This document shows, one piece after another, positions 26,207 to 34,118 of a stretch of 64,000 nucleotides of DNA. Source of the stretch: DASQPR01 sp963797605. GTDB lineage: Bacteria; Actinomycetota; Actinomycetes; Mycobacteriales; Micromonosporaceae. A model generated the notes under the pieces. It saw only the letters and a list, made by a program, of their open reading frames with translations. It did no database searches and was not told where the DNA came from. Each line of letters begins with the position of its first letter. Position 1 is the first letter of the stretch. The translations under genes were made by a program, and so were the position numbers. The DNA lies in assembly GCA_963797605.1 (NCBI GenBank), contig CAWCPX010000009.1, positions 186,001 through 250,000 on the forward strand. Direction: 5' to 3'.

Positions 26207-28708
26207 ATGACGCTTACCGACAGCATCCCGACGGCCACCGATCCCGACTCGCTGTTCGAGGCGTTCGAGACCTGGGCGGCCGACACCGGCATCACTCTCT
26301 ACCCGCACCAGGAAGAGGCGCTGCTCGAGATCGCGTCCGGGGCGAACGTGATCCTGTCGACGCCGACCGGCTCCGGGAAGAGCCTGGTCGCGGTCGGCGC
26401 CCACTTCGTCGCGCTCGCCGACGGGCGCCGCACCTTCTACACCGCGCCGATCAAGGCCCTGGTCTCGGAGAAGTTCTTCGCGCTGATCCAGATCTTCGGA
26501 GCGATCAACGTCGGCATGATGACCGGCGACGCTCGGGTCAACGGCGACGCCCCGATCATCTGCTGCACGGCCGAGATCCTGGCGAACATGGCCCTGCGCG
26601 ACGGTGCCGACGCCGACATCGGCCAGGTCGTGATGGACGAGTTCCACTACTACGCCGACCCCGACCGCGGCTGGGCGTGGCAGGTGCCGCTGATCGAGTT
26701 GCCGAAGACACAGTTCATCCTCATGTCCGCCACGCTCGGCGACGTCACCCGCTTCGAAGACGACCTCACCGCGCGCACCGGCCGCCCGACCGCCGTGATC
26801 CAAAACGCGGAACGCCCGGTGCCGCTGCTGTTCAACTACGCGCTCACGCCGCTGCACGAGACGCTCGAAGAACTTCTCGCGACCAAACAGGCCCCGATCT
26901 ACGTCGTGCACTTCACCCAGGCGGCCGCGCTCGAGCGAGCGCAAGCCCTGATGAGCATCAACGTGTGTACGCGTGAGGAAAAAGACGCCATCGCGCTCGC
27001 GATCGGAAACTTCCGTTTCACCGCGGGTTTCGGCAAGGTGCTCTCCCGCCTGGTCCGCCACGGCATCGGCGTGCACCACGCCGGCATGCTGCCGAAATAC
27101 CGCCGCCTCGTGGAGACGCTGGCACAGGCCGGGCTGCTGAAAGTCATCTGCGGCACCGACACGCTCGGCGTCGGCATCAACGTCCCGATCCGCACCGTGC
27201 TGTTCACCGCGCTGTCGAAGTACGACGGCGTGCGCATGCGGCTGCTGCAGGCGCGCGAGTTCCACCAGATCGCCGGGCGGGCCGGGCGCGCCGGATACGA
27301 CACCGTCGGCTCGGTCGTCGTGCAGGCCCCCGAGCACGTCGTGGAGAACGAGAAAGCACTCGCGAAGGCCGGCGACGACGAGAAGAAACGCCGCAAGGTC
27401 GTGCGCAAGAAGCCGCCGGAGGGGTTCATCGCGTGGGCCCGCCCGACCTACGAGCGCCTGATCGCGGCCGAACCGGAGCCGTTGAAGTCGAGTTTCGTCG
27501 TCACGCACGCCATGCTGCTCAACGTCATCGGCCGGCCCGGCGACGCGTTCGAGTCCATGCGGCACCTCTTGACGACGAACCACGAGGACCCGGCGGCGCA
27601 GCGGCGGCACATCCGGCGCGCGATCGCTACCTACCGGGCGCTCGTGGCCGGGGGAGTCGTCGAGCGGCTGTCCGAGCCCGATTCCGAGGGCCGGATCGCG
27701 CGGCTGACCGTCGATCTGCAGTACGATTTCGCGCTCAACCAGCCGCTCTCGCCGTTCGCGCTCGCGTCGCTGGAACTGCTCGATCGGGACGCGCCGGTCT
27801 ACCCGCTCGACGTGCTGTCGGTCATCGAGTCCACGTTGGACGATCCCCGGCAGATCCTGTCGGCGCAGCAGTTCAAGGCGAAGGGCGAAGCCGTCGCGGC
27901 GATGAAGGCCGAGGGCGTCGAGTACGAGGAACGTATGGAACTCCTCGAAGACGTCACCTACCCGAAGCCGCTCGCCGAACTGCTGGAAGCCGCGTACGCG
28001 ATGTACCGGAAGGGTCATCCGTGGGTCGGTGACCACGAACTGCGGCCGAAATCCGTGGTCCGCGACATGTACGAGCGCGCGATGACGTTCGTCGAATACG
28101 TCGGCTTCTACGGACTGTCGCGCTCGGAAGGGCTGGTGCTGCGCTACCTCGCGGACGCGTACAAGGCCCTGAAGCAGACGGTGCCGGAGGAGGCGAAGAC
28201 CGAGGAGCTGATCGACCTCGAGGAGTGGCTCGGCGAACTCGTCCGCCAGGTCGACTCCAGCCTCATCGACGAGTGGGAGCAGCTGCGGAACCCGGCCGAC
28301 GAGGCGGCGCCCGCCGTCGACGCGCCGCCGCCGGCCGTGACCCGTAACGTCCGCGCGTTCCGGGTGCTCGTGCGCAACGCGCTGTTCCGCCGGGTCGAGC
28401 TGGCCGCCCTGGGCCGCTACGACGAACTCGGGGAACTCGACGGCGAGAGCGGCTGGACGGCCGACGCGTGGCGCGAGGCGATCGAGGACTACTTCGACGA
28501 GTACGACGACCTCGGTGTCGGCCCGGACGCACGCGGCCCGGCGCTGGTCGCGATCACGACCGGCACGACCACGTGGACGGTACGTCAGATCTTCGACGAT
28601 CCGGCCGGTGACCGTGACTGGGGCATCGACGCCGAGATCGACCTCGCCCAATCCGACGAACTGGGTGCCGCCGTGGTCCGCATCGTCGACGTCGGTCCGC
28701 ACGAGTAG
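26207..28708 (+). CDS. Ski2-like DEAD/DEAH-box helicase with DUF3516 C-terminal domain
   Basis: This intact 833-residue ATP-dependent helicase has Walker A TPTGSGKS (about residue 51), TAPIKALVSEKF (motif Ia), DEFHYY in the DExH position (about 143), SATL (motif III, about 174), GVHHAGMLPKYR, and QIAGRAGRAG (motif VI, about 353). The C-terminal 400 residues match the actinobacterial DUF3516 extension. Members are conserved in this phylum and are thought to act on RNA or nucleic acid repair; the exact role is unknown. The ATG at 26207 begins MTLTDSIPTATD; no strong SD precedes it. Confidence 0.9.
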   Translation: MTLTDSIPTATDPDSLFEAFETWAADTGITLYPHQEEALLEIASGANVILSTPTGSGKSLVAVGAHFVALADGRRTFYTAPIKALVSEKFFALIQIFGAINVGMMTGDARVNGDAPIICCTAEILANMALRDGADADIGQVVMDEFHYYADPDRGWAWQVPLIELPKTQFILMSATLGDVTRFEDDLTARTGRPTAVIQNAERPVPLLFNYALTPLHETLEELLATKQAPIYVVHFTQAAALERAQALMSINVCTREEKDAIALAIGNFRFTAGFGKVLSRLVRHGIGVHHAGMLPKYRRLVETLAQAGLLKVICGTDTLGVGINVPIRTVLFTALSKYDGVRMRLLQAREFHQIAGRAGRAGYDTVGSVVVQAPEHVVENEKALAKAGDDEKKRRKVVRKKPPEGFIAWARPTYERLIAAEPEPLKSSFVVTHAMLLNVIGRPGDAFESMRHLLTTNHEDPAAQRRHIRRAIATYRALVAGGVVERLSEPDSEGRIARLTVDLQYDFALNQPLSPFALASLELLDRDAPVYPLDVLSVIESTLDDPRQILSAQQFKAKGEAVAAMKAEGVEYEERMELLEDVTYPKPLAELLEAAYAMYRKGHPWVGDHELRPKSVVRDMYERAMTFVEYVGFYGLSRSEGLVLRYLADAYKALKQTVPEEAKTEELIDLEEWLGELVRQVDSSLIDEWEQLRNPADEAAPAVDAPPPAVTRNVRAFRVLVRNALFRRVELAALGRYDELGELDGESGWTADAWREAIEDYFDEYDDLGVGPDARGPALVAITTGTTTWTVRQIFDDPAGDRDWGIDAEIDLAQSDELGAAVVRIVDVGPHE

Positions 28709-28821
28709 CCCCGATCGCAGCGGGAGAGCGCTCCACCAGCGCAAAGGGGGCTGGGAAGAGTGTCGGAGGGTAAATCGTAGGGTCGACACGGAGTCGTTAA
28801 CCCGCTAGCGTCGTGGCCAGA

Positions 28822-28867
28822 ACGCCCCGCACCGCCTTCTTCCCCCGTGGAAGGCGGAGCGGGGCGT
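28822..28867 (+). terminator. Terminator hairpin
   Basis: The outer stem acgccccgc / gcggggcgt (9 pairs) encloses a second stem formed by gccttc and gaaggc. It lies between the helicase and the next gene, followed by cattcgttt. Confidence 0.75.
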
Positions 28868-28961
28868 CATTCGTTTCCAGGGTTCGCGCCAGCCGACCGG
28901 TACACGCGCCGACCAGGTGAACCATTACTCTTCGCACCGCGACTATGCGGAGGGAAGAGTC

Positions 28962-29924
28962 ATGTCCGAGTTCGAGTCCAGTCCGTGGCCGGTTCCGGTG
29001 GCTGTGGAGCAGCAGCCGGTACCGCCCGTTCCGGAGCAGCGGACGGGCGGCTCGTCCGTGACGTTCGAGTCACCGATCGCGCGGGAACCGGCTCCGGCCG
29101 TCGACCCGGCGCCAGTGACCGCACCGCCGGCTTTCTCGGCGCCGCCGTCGTACCCGTCCGGTTACCCGGCCGGCCCGGTCCCCGCGATGACGCCGTGGCA
29201 GCCGGCCTGGCCGCCGCCGGCGTGGCCGCAACCGGCGCCGAAACGCCGGTTCGGGGCCGGTGCGCTCGTGTTGGTCGCGGTGCTCACCGCGATCGTCTGC
29301 GGCACCGCCGGCGTTGTCACCGGCGTCGCGATCAAAACCGCGACGTCGACGACGGCGGCCGGAATCCAGTTGCCCACGCTCGTGCCCACGCCCGAAGATT
29401 CGACGCCGGGCACCGCGCCGTCGTCGGCCGCCGGTGCGGCTCTACTCGCCCGGATCGTGCCGGCGCCGCCCGGTGCGCGTGAGTTCGCGATGACGAACGC
29501 GCCCGGCGGGGTGCTGGACCTCGACCAGAACGTCAAGCAGTTCTTCAGCACCGGCCCGACCGAGGCGGGCATCCTTCGGCAGGAAGGGTTTGTCGTGGCG
29601 GCCGCCACGGACTACCAGCGGACCGACGGGCTGCAGATCCTCACGCATCTCACCCAGTTCGCGACCCAGGACGGCGCCCAAAGCTACTTTCTCCAGCGCC
29701 GTGCCGCCTGGACGCGCGACGCTGATGTCACCGGCTCGTTCACGGTGCCGGGCGGCGGCGTGGGTTACGAGAAGCACGCCCTCGACAAGCTCGGCAATCG
29801 GCGCACCGTGATGTACGAGCGGATCGGCGACATCGTGGTCGCGCTCGACGTCTACACCGCCGGCACGTTCAACCGGTCGGTCGACCTCGCCATCATGGCG
29901 GTGCAGATGCGGAAGTTGAGCTGA
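28962..29924 (+). CDS. Membrane-anchored secreted-domain protein, first of two paralogues
   Basis: This 320-residue protein has a Pro-rich cytoplasmic N-terminus (about 90 residues), one membrane helix (LVLVAVLTAIVCGTAGVVTG, about residues 103-122), and an extracellular domain. Conserved extracellular landmarks shared with the next gene are LLARIVPAP, FTVPGGGVGYE and VMYERIGDIVVALDVYTAG. The ATG 28962 has SD GGAGGGAAG. No enzymatic motif is seen. The N-terminus resembles the Pro-rich tails of actinobacterial septum or envelope proteins, but that is only a similarity of composition. Confidence 0.8.
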   Translation: MSEFESSPWPVPVAVEQQPVPPVPEQRTGGSSVTFESPIAREPAPAVDPAPVTAPPAFSAPPSYPSGYPAGPVPAMTPWQPAWPPPAWPQPAPKRRFGAGALVLVAVLTAIVCGTAGVVTGVAIKTATSTTAAGIQLPTLVPTPEDSTPGTAPSSAAGAALLARIVPAPPGAREFAMTNAPGGVLDLDQNVKQFFSTGPTEAGILRQEGFVVAAATDYQRTDGLQILTHLTQFATQDGAQSYFLQRRAAWTRDADVTGSFTVPGGGVGYEKHALDKLGNRRTVMYERIGDIVVALDVYTAGTFNRSVDLAIMAVQMRKLS

Positions 29925-29965
29925 CGCGTCACGTACTCTGTGCGCACCGTTCCGAGAGGCTGACC

Positions 29966-30865
29966 ATGACCGAGTTGGGATCCGATCCCTGGAAGGATCA
30001 CGCGCTCACCGAGCGGATGACCGATTCGGCCGCGCTGGTCGCGCAGGCCACCGGCCCGGCAACCGAGGCGCCGGCCGCGGTCGAGCCCGCCGATGATCCG
30101 TCCACATCGGAGCCTCCCGCGCCGGTCGCCGGGCCCGCTGCGGTGCACCCGCGGAATCGCAACTGGCCGCCGCCCGCCCCGTCGGTCGCGGCCGGTCGGC
30201 GGTTCGGAGCCGGAGCCTTCGTCCTGGCCGTGGCGATCAGCGTGGTCGTCGCCGGCGCGGCCGGCGGGGCGGCGGGCTACCTGATCCGGGGCGGCACGTC
30301 GGACAACACTGCCTCGTCGTCGGGCACGGCCGGGATCACGTCGCCCGCAGTCACGGTCGCCCCCGTCGATGCCGGGTCGGTGCTGCTGTCCCGCATCGTG
30401 CCGGCGCCCACGGGTTCGGTGATGATCCAGTTGCCGGATGCGACGAACGGCGTGCTGACGTTACGCCAGGACGTGTTGCAATTCTTCCCGAGCGCGCCAC
30501 TGCAGGCCGACACGCTGCGCGCCGACGGTTTCGTCGCCTCGGCGGCCACGGAATACAAGCGCCCGGACGGCGTCGCGGTGCTGACGCATCTGACCTCGTT
30601 CGCGACGGCGGCCGGCGCGCGGGACTACGCGGGTGCCCGGAAGGCGGTCTGGGTGGCGACCGCGAACGTCAGCGGCTCGTTCGACGTACCGGGCGGCGGC
30701 ATCGGCTTCGAGCAGGACAAGCCGGACGCCGCCGGACGCCGTCTCACCGTGATGTACGAGCAGGTCGGCACGATCGTGGTGGCGATCGACGTGTACACGT
30801 CCGGTGCCCCGGACCGGCAGGCGAACCTCACCACAATGGCGGCGCAGGTGGCGAAGGCGCGCTGA
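29966..30865 (+). CDS. Membrane-anchored secreted-domain protein, second paralogue
   Basis: This 299-residue protein has the same order as its neighbour: Ala/Pro-rich N-terminus, one membrane helix near residues 82-104, and an extracellular domain with LLSRIVPAP, FDVPGGGIGFEQ and VMYEQVGTIVVAIDVYTSG. It starts 41 bases after the preceding stop with GAGAGG as SD. The two genes arose by tandem duplication and have diverged mainly in the linker and tail. Function unknown. Confidence 0.8.
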   Translation: MTELGSDPWKDHALTERMTDSAALVAQATGPATEAPAAVEPADDPSTSEPPAPVAGPAAVHPRNRNWPPPAPSVAAGRRFGAGAFVLAVAISVVVAGAAGGAAGYLIRGGTSDNTASSSGTAGITSPAVTVAPVDAGSVLLSRIVPAPTGSVMIQLPDATNGVLTLRQDVLQFFPSAPLQADTLRADGFVASAATEYKRPDGVAVLTHLTSFATAAGARDYAGARKAVWVATANVSGSFDVPGGGIGFEQDKPDAAGRRLTVMYEQVGTIVVAIDVYTSGAPDRQANLTTMAAQVAKAR

Positions 30866-30916
30866 CGGTAACGGGTTCCTACCGGTTCTGTCGGGGGCAG
30901 GCTTTAGGGTTTCGGC

Positions 30917-31588
30917 ATGGATCTTCTCGACCGCCTGCCCGACGCGTGGCGCGATGCGATGGCACCGCATCTCGACGCCGCGACCGTCGCCGCCCTGAGC
31001 GACTTCATCACCGGTGAATATGCCGCCGCGACCGTGTTTCCGCCGATCGACGACCTGTTCACGGCGTTTCGGCTGTGTTCGCCGGAGCAGACGCGAGTGT
31101 TGATTCTCGGCCAGGACCCCTACCACAAGGCGGGCCAGGCCCACGGGCTGAGTTTCAGTGTGCGTCCCGGTGTGCCGGTGCCGCCGTCGCTGCGCAACGT
31201 CTACAAAGAGTTGCGTGACGACCTCGGCGTCGAACCGCCGCGCGACGGCGATCTGACCGGCTGGGCGAGCCAGGGTGTGCTGTTGCTCAACGCGGTGCTC
31301 ACGGTGCGGGCGGGCACGCCGGGATCGCACGCGAACCGGGGCTGGGAGCACGTCACCGACGCCGCCATCATGGCGCTCAACGACCAGGCCGAGCGGGTCG
31401 TGTTCGTGCTCTGGGGGTCCTACGCGCGGAAGAAGGCCGCGTTGGTCACGGCGCCGCAGCACGTCGTGCTCGAGGCGGGTCACCCGAGCCCGATGAACCC
31501 AAAGGGCTTCCTCGGCAGCCGCCCGTTCAGCGGGATCGCGAAGGCGCTGGCGGAGGTCGGTGCGCCGCCGATCAGATGGGGCGCCTGA
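30917..31588 (+). CDS. ung: Uracil-DNA glycosylase, family 1
   Basis: This 223-residue base-excision repair enzyme removes uracil from DNA. The catalytic water-activating motif GQDPYH is at about residues 65-70, followed by HGLSFSV, and the minor-groove loop HPSPMNP is near residue 189. Length and order match family 1 UDG. TAGGGT (30905-30910) lies 6 bases before ATG 30917, a leaderless promoter. It stands as a single-gene unit. Confidence 0.95.
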   Translation: MDLLDRLPDAWRDAMAPHLDAATVAALSDFITGEYAAATVFPPIDDLFTAFRLCSPEQTRVLILGQDPYHKAGQAHGLSFSVRPGVPVPPSLRNVYKELRDDLGVEPPRDGDLTGWASQGVLLLNAVLTVRAGTPGSHANRGWEHVTDAAIMALNDQAERVVFVLWGSYARKKAALVTAPQHVVLEAGHPSPMNPKGFLGSRPFSGIAKALAEVGAPPIRWGA

Positions 31589-31790
31589 CGCCCGCGAATT
31601 GACCGGCGCACGCCCTCGGCGGCCGTGCGCCGGTCGCGTTTCCACGGTCTGGCCTCGATGATGATCGTGTCAAAGTCGCGAGGCTGTCGCCTTCTCGGCG
31701 ACCGCCGGGTTGATGTCACCCTGCGTATTCGTCGGGGGCTTGAGCCGCTCGATTACGTTCAGTAGGCGAGGGAATTTTCGACTCACACCT

Positions 31791-31932
31791 TGTCGGGGGC
31801 TCGATATTGCTTACTTCGGGGAAACATCGGCACTGAGCTGCACGGCTCTGAAATTAGCGGGATTGGGACCCTCCGGCGTTGGTGACAGATCGTGCGTGTT
31901 GCGTGGGAGTTAGCAATATCGAGCCCCCGACA
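31791..31932. mobile_element. Inverted-repeat-bounded element with 21-bp ends (MITE-like)
   Basis: The left end runs tgtcgggggctcgatattgc plus one further t (31791-31811), and its perfect inverted copy lies at 31912-31932. Beyond one mismatch, three further bases (act) pair inward. The 100-bp inside is less GC-rich than the genome and has no ORF. A partial third end at about 31730 suggests a second, broken copy. No transposase is nearby. Confidence 0.6.
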
Positions 31933-32034
31933 CGATATTGCACGATTCCAGGCGCGATTACTCAGCGTGGTGGATCATCGGCGGCCCTTCAGTCTTACCG
32001 CGCGAATGGAACGGCCACCGGGTCGAGCGGCCGC

Positions 32035-32130
32035 TGAAGCGAGCGGCGGGTAGAGCGAGCGGCCGGTAGAGCGAGCGGCCGGTAGAGCGAGCGGCCGTTA
32101 TAGCGGGCGGCCGGTAGAGCGAGCGGCCGC
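32035..32130. repeat. 16-bp minisatellite
   Basis: The unit tagagcgagcggccgg occurs in at least five adjoining copies (32051, 32067, 32083, 32099, 32115) with small changes, preceded by a degenerate copy from about 32035. The period is not a multiple of three, so it is non-coding. Confidence 0.9.
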
Positions 32131-32202
32131 CGGATCGAACGGCCGCCAGCGCGAGTGTCCACCGGCGCGAAACCAGACGGCGGCGCTGCCGCCCGGCCCG
32201 AC

Positions 32203-32823
32203 CTACGATGCCGAGGATCTGGCCGCGCGCAACGCCCGTTTCAACCCGATCATCGGCGGCCCGCCACGGGCGACCATGGCCGCGACGCGGGTGGCGTACT
32301 CGCGTTTCTGGGTTCTGCTGACGCCGGCGCGCACCTCGCCGATCACGAGCACGGCGACCAGGGCGGCGTCGCGGGGATCGAGCCGATTGACGGGAGTCGG
32401 CCCTCGCAGCGCCGCGCCGACGCGGGCGTCGAGACGCGTCCGGGCGCGAGGATCGGTGATCTCGATCTTCGCCGTGCGCAACCAGGTCGGCTCGCGTGTC
32501 ACCCGGATGACCCGCGCGGCCACGAGTTGCGCCCGCACGGCGCGGTCGATCTCGCCGCGGCCGCGGCCGACCCATCGCTCCCACGAGCGTGGTTTGTCGT
32601 CGCTGATCTCTTTCCACACGGCGGCGAGGACCGGGTCGGCGGGGCGTCGTGATCCGGCATGGGGGCGACCGTCGACGTCGGTCAGGTGCCCGGTGGCGAA
32701 CAAGTCCGCGAGGGCGGCCGCCCGGAGGGTGTAGCCGAGCCAGGTGCGGCCAGTGAGACGTTCGCGGTCGACATCGTAGGCGAGCAGGTAGGCGCGGGCC
32801 GGAACCGAGTCAGGAATCGTCAT
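32203..32823 (-). CDS. GPP34 (Golgi phosphoprotein 3-like) family protein
   Basis: This 206-residue protein is a bacterial member of the GPP34 family, all-helical proteins whose eukaryotic relatives bind phosphatidylinositol 4-phosphate. Readable landmarks are ARAYLLAYDVDRERLTGRTW, LGYTLRAAALADLFATGHL, and TLW-like later helices with PVNRLDPRDAALVAVL. Actinobacteria carry many such proteins with unknown roles, probably at membranes. It starts at ATG 32823 inside the end of the RHH gene (14-base overlap), so the two are translationally coupled. Confidence 0.8.
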   Translation of the reverse strand: MTIPDSVPARAYLLAYDVDRERLTGRTWLGYTLRAAALADLFATGHLTDVDGRPHAGSRRPADPVLAAVWKEISDDKPRSWERWVGRGRGEIDRAVRAQLVAARVIRVTREPTWLRTAKIEITDPRARTRLDARVGAALRGPTPVNRLDPRDAALVAVLVIGEVRAGVSRTQKREYATRVAAMVARGGPPMIGLKRALRAARSSAS

Positions 32824-33133
32824 GGTCGGCGCCTTTCGCTTCGGGAGGGTCGGCGGCGCTGGGTGGCTCGGGTGCGCTGGGTGGCTCGGGTGCGCTGGGT
32901 GGTTCAGGTGCGCTGGTTGGCCCGGGTGCGCTGAGTCGTTCGGTCGATCGTGGCCGGCCGCGGCGCCGGATCTCGCCGACGTCGCCGGGCAGGCGCCCGT
33001 CGTCGGACAGCGCGCGCCGCAGCAGGAACTCGATCTGGGCATTCGTGCTGCGCAACTCGGCGCCGGCCCATCGCGCCAGCGCGTCGTAGACGGCGGGATC
33101 GAGGCGCAGCAGGATGCTTTTGCGTTCGGCCAC
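32810..33133 (-). CDS. Small ribbon-helix-helix-like protein with Pro/Glu repeat tail
   Basis: This 107-residue protein opens MAERKSILLRLDPAVYDALA and continues with ELRSTNAQIEFLLRRAL, the strand-helix-helix form of Arc/MetJ-type DNA-binding proteins. The tail after residue 68 is repeated Ser-Ala-Pro-Glu-Pro-Pro coded by an 18-bp minisatellite. GTG 33133 is the start, 8 bases after the SPFH stop. It may bind the palindrome ahead of the operon (34064-34075), which is an inference from position. Confidence 0.75.
   Translation of the reverse strand: MAERKSILLRLDPAVYDALARWAGAELRSTNAQIEFLLRRALSDDGRLPGDVGEIRRRGRPRSTERLSAPGPTSAPEPPSAPEPPSAPEPPSAADPPEAKGADHDDS
32856..32927 (-). repeat. 18-bp minisatellite in the RHH gene
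   Basis: Four adjoining copies of gcgctgggtggctcgggt-like units (32856, 32874, 32892, 32910) keep the reading frame and code the repeated acidic-proline tail. Confidence 0.9.
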
Positions 33134-33141
33134 GGGCGTCG

Positions 33142-34023
33142 TTACTGGTAGAGGGTGCCGGTGTTAACGACCGGCTGGGCGTCGCGGTCGCCGCACAGCA
33201 CGACCAGCAGGTTGCTGACCATCGTCGCCTTGCGTTCCTCGTCGAGGTCAACGACGTCGCGTTCGGCGAGCCGGTTGAGTGCCATCTCGACCATGCCGAC
33301 GGCTCCTTCGACGATGCGGGTGCGGGCCGCCACGATCGCGCTGGCCTGTTGGCGCCGGAGCATCGCCTGCGCGATCTCCGGTGCGTACGCCAGGTGGGAT
33401 AGCCGCGACTCGACCACTGTGACGCCGGCCGGGGTCACGCGGTCGCCGATCTCGGTGGAGAGCCGGGAGGTGATCTCGTCGGCGTTGTCGCGCAAGGACA
33501 TCTGGCCTTCGGCGTGCGCGTCGTACGGGTACGAGTTGGCGATGTGCCGCACGGCGGTCTCGGCCTGGATCGCCACGAACTCGCGGAAGTCGTCGACCTC
33601 GAACGTCGCCTGGGCGGTGTCGTCGACGCGCCACACGACGACGGCCGCGATCTCGATCGGGTTGCCGTCAGCGTCGTTGACCTTCGTCACCTCGGTCTGG
33701 TGGTTGCGGATGCGGGTGGAGACGCGGCGCCGGGTCGTGAACGGGTTGAGCCACCGCAGGCCGGTGTGGCGCACGGTGCCGACGTAGCGGCCGAGGAGCT
33801 GGACGACGCGCGCCTGACCGGGGGAGACGGCGGTCAGGCCGAAGGCGCCGATCACGGCGACGACGAGGGCGCCGATGCCGATCCAGAGAAGCGCGCTGCC
33901 GGCCTCGATGATGATCGTGGTGATGCCGCCGGCGATCAGGGCGAGGACGAGGGTCAGCATCGGGGCGCCGGATGCGCCGTTGATGAGGCGTTCGTGAGCG
34001 GTCGGTGCGGGTACGTCGGTCAT
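33142..34023 (-). CDS. SPFH / Band 7 domain membrane protein
   Basis: This 293-residue protein has two adjacent membrane helices at about residues 22-62, then an SPFH domain from about 65 (AVSPGQARVVQLLGRYVGTV) to 210, with ADGNPIEIAAVVVWRVDDTA and GVTVVESRLSHLAYAPEIAQ. SPFH proteins form large oligomers that organise membrane microdomains and associate with proteases. The ATG at 34023 is chosen because GGAG lies 6 bases upstream; ATG 34035 is an alternative. It is the first gene of the SPFH-RHH-GPP34 operon. Confidence 0.88.
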   Translation of the reverse strand: MTDVPAPTAHERLINGASGAPMLTLVLALIAGGITTIIIEAGSALLWIGIGALVVAVIGAFGLTAVSPGQARVVQLLGRYVGTVRHTGLRWLNPFTTRRRVSTRIRNHQTEVTKVNDADGNPIEIAAVVVWRVDDTAQATFEVDDFREFVAIQAETAVRHIANSYPYDAHAEGQMSLRDNADEITSRLSTEIGDRVTPAGVTVVESRLSHLAYAPEIAQAMLRRQQASAIVAARTRIVEGAVGMVEMALNRLAERDVVDLDEERKATMVSNLLVVLCGDRDAQPVVNTGTLYQ

Positions 34024-34063
34024 GATCGGCTCCATTCGGCGGGCTTGCGTCGCAATCTATCAT

Positions 34064-34075
34064 AGTGATATCACT
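34064..34075. promoter_or_regulatory. Perfect 12-bp palindrome in a divergent promoter
   Basis: The sequence agtgatatcact lies between the SPFH operon and the ABC exporter genes, next to TATGAT on the minus strand, which could be the SPFH -10 element. Its size and position suit a repressor operator. Confidence 0.65.
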
Positions 34076-34118
34076 TTAATCGTGAACGTGACACCCCCTC
34101 TCGATCGGAGCGACCGAC

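Larger units (their letters stand above)
31589..32202. other. Gene-free stretch with inverted-repeat element and minisatellite
   Basis: These 614 bp lie between ung and the convergent GPP34 gene. They contain the inverted-repeat element at 31791-31932, a related half end near 31730 (cgtcgggggcttgag), and the 16-bp minisatellite at 32035-32130. No ORF is credible. Confidence 0.65.

Noticed and set aside
25808..28789. 993-codon open frame on the minus strand opposite the DUF3516 helicase
   Set aside because: It is a GC-bias shadow: the plus strand has all helicase motifs, and this frame has none.
31710..31913. 67-codon ORF inside the inverted-repeat element
   Set aside because: It starts outside and ends inside the element with no conserved features; it is not a transposase remnant that I can recognise.
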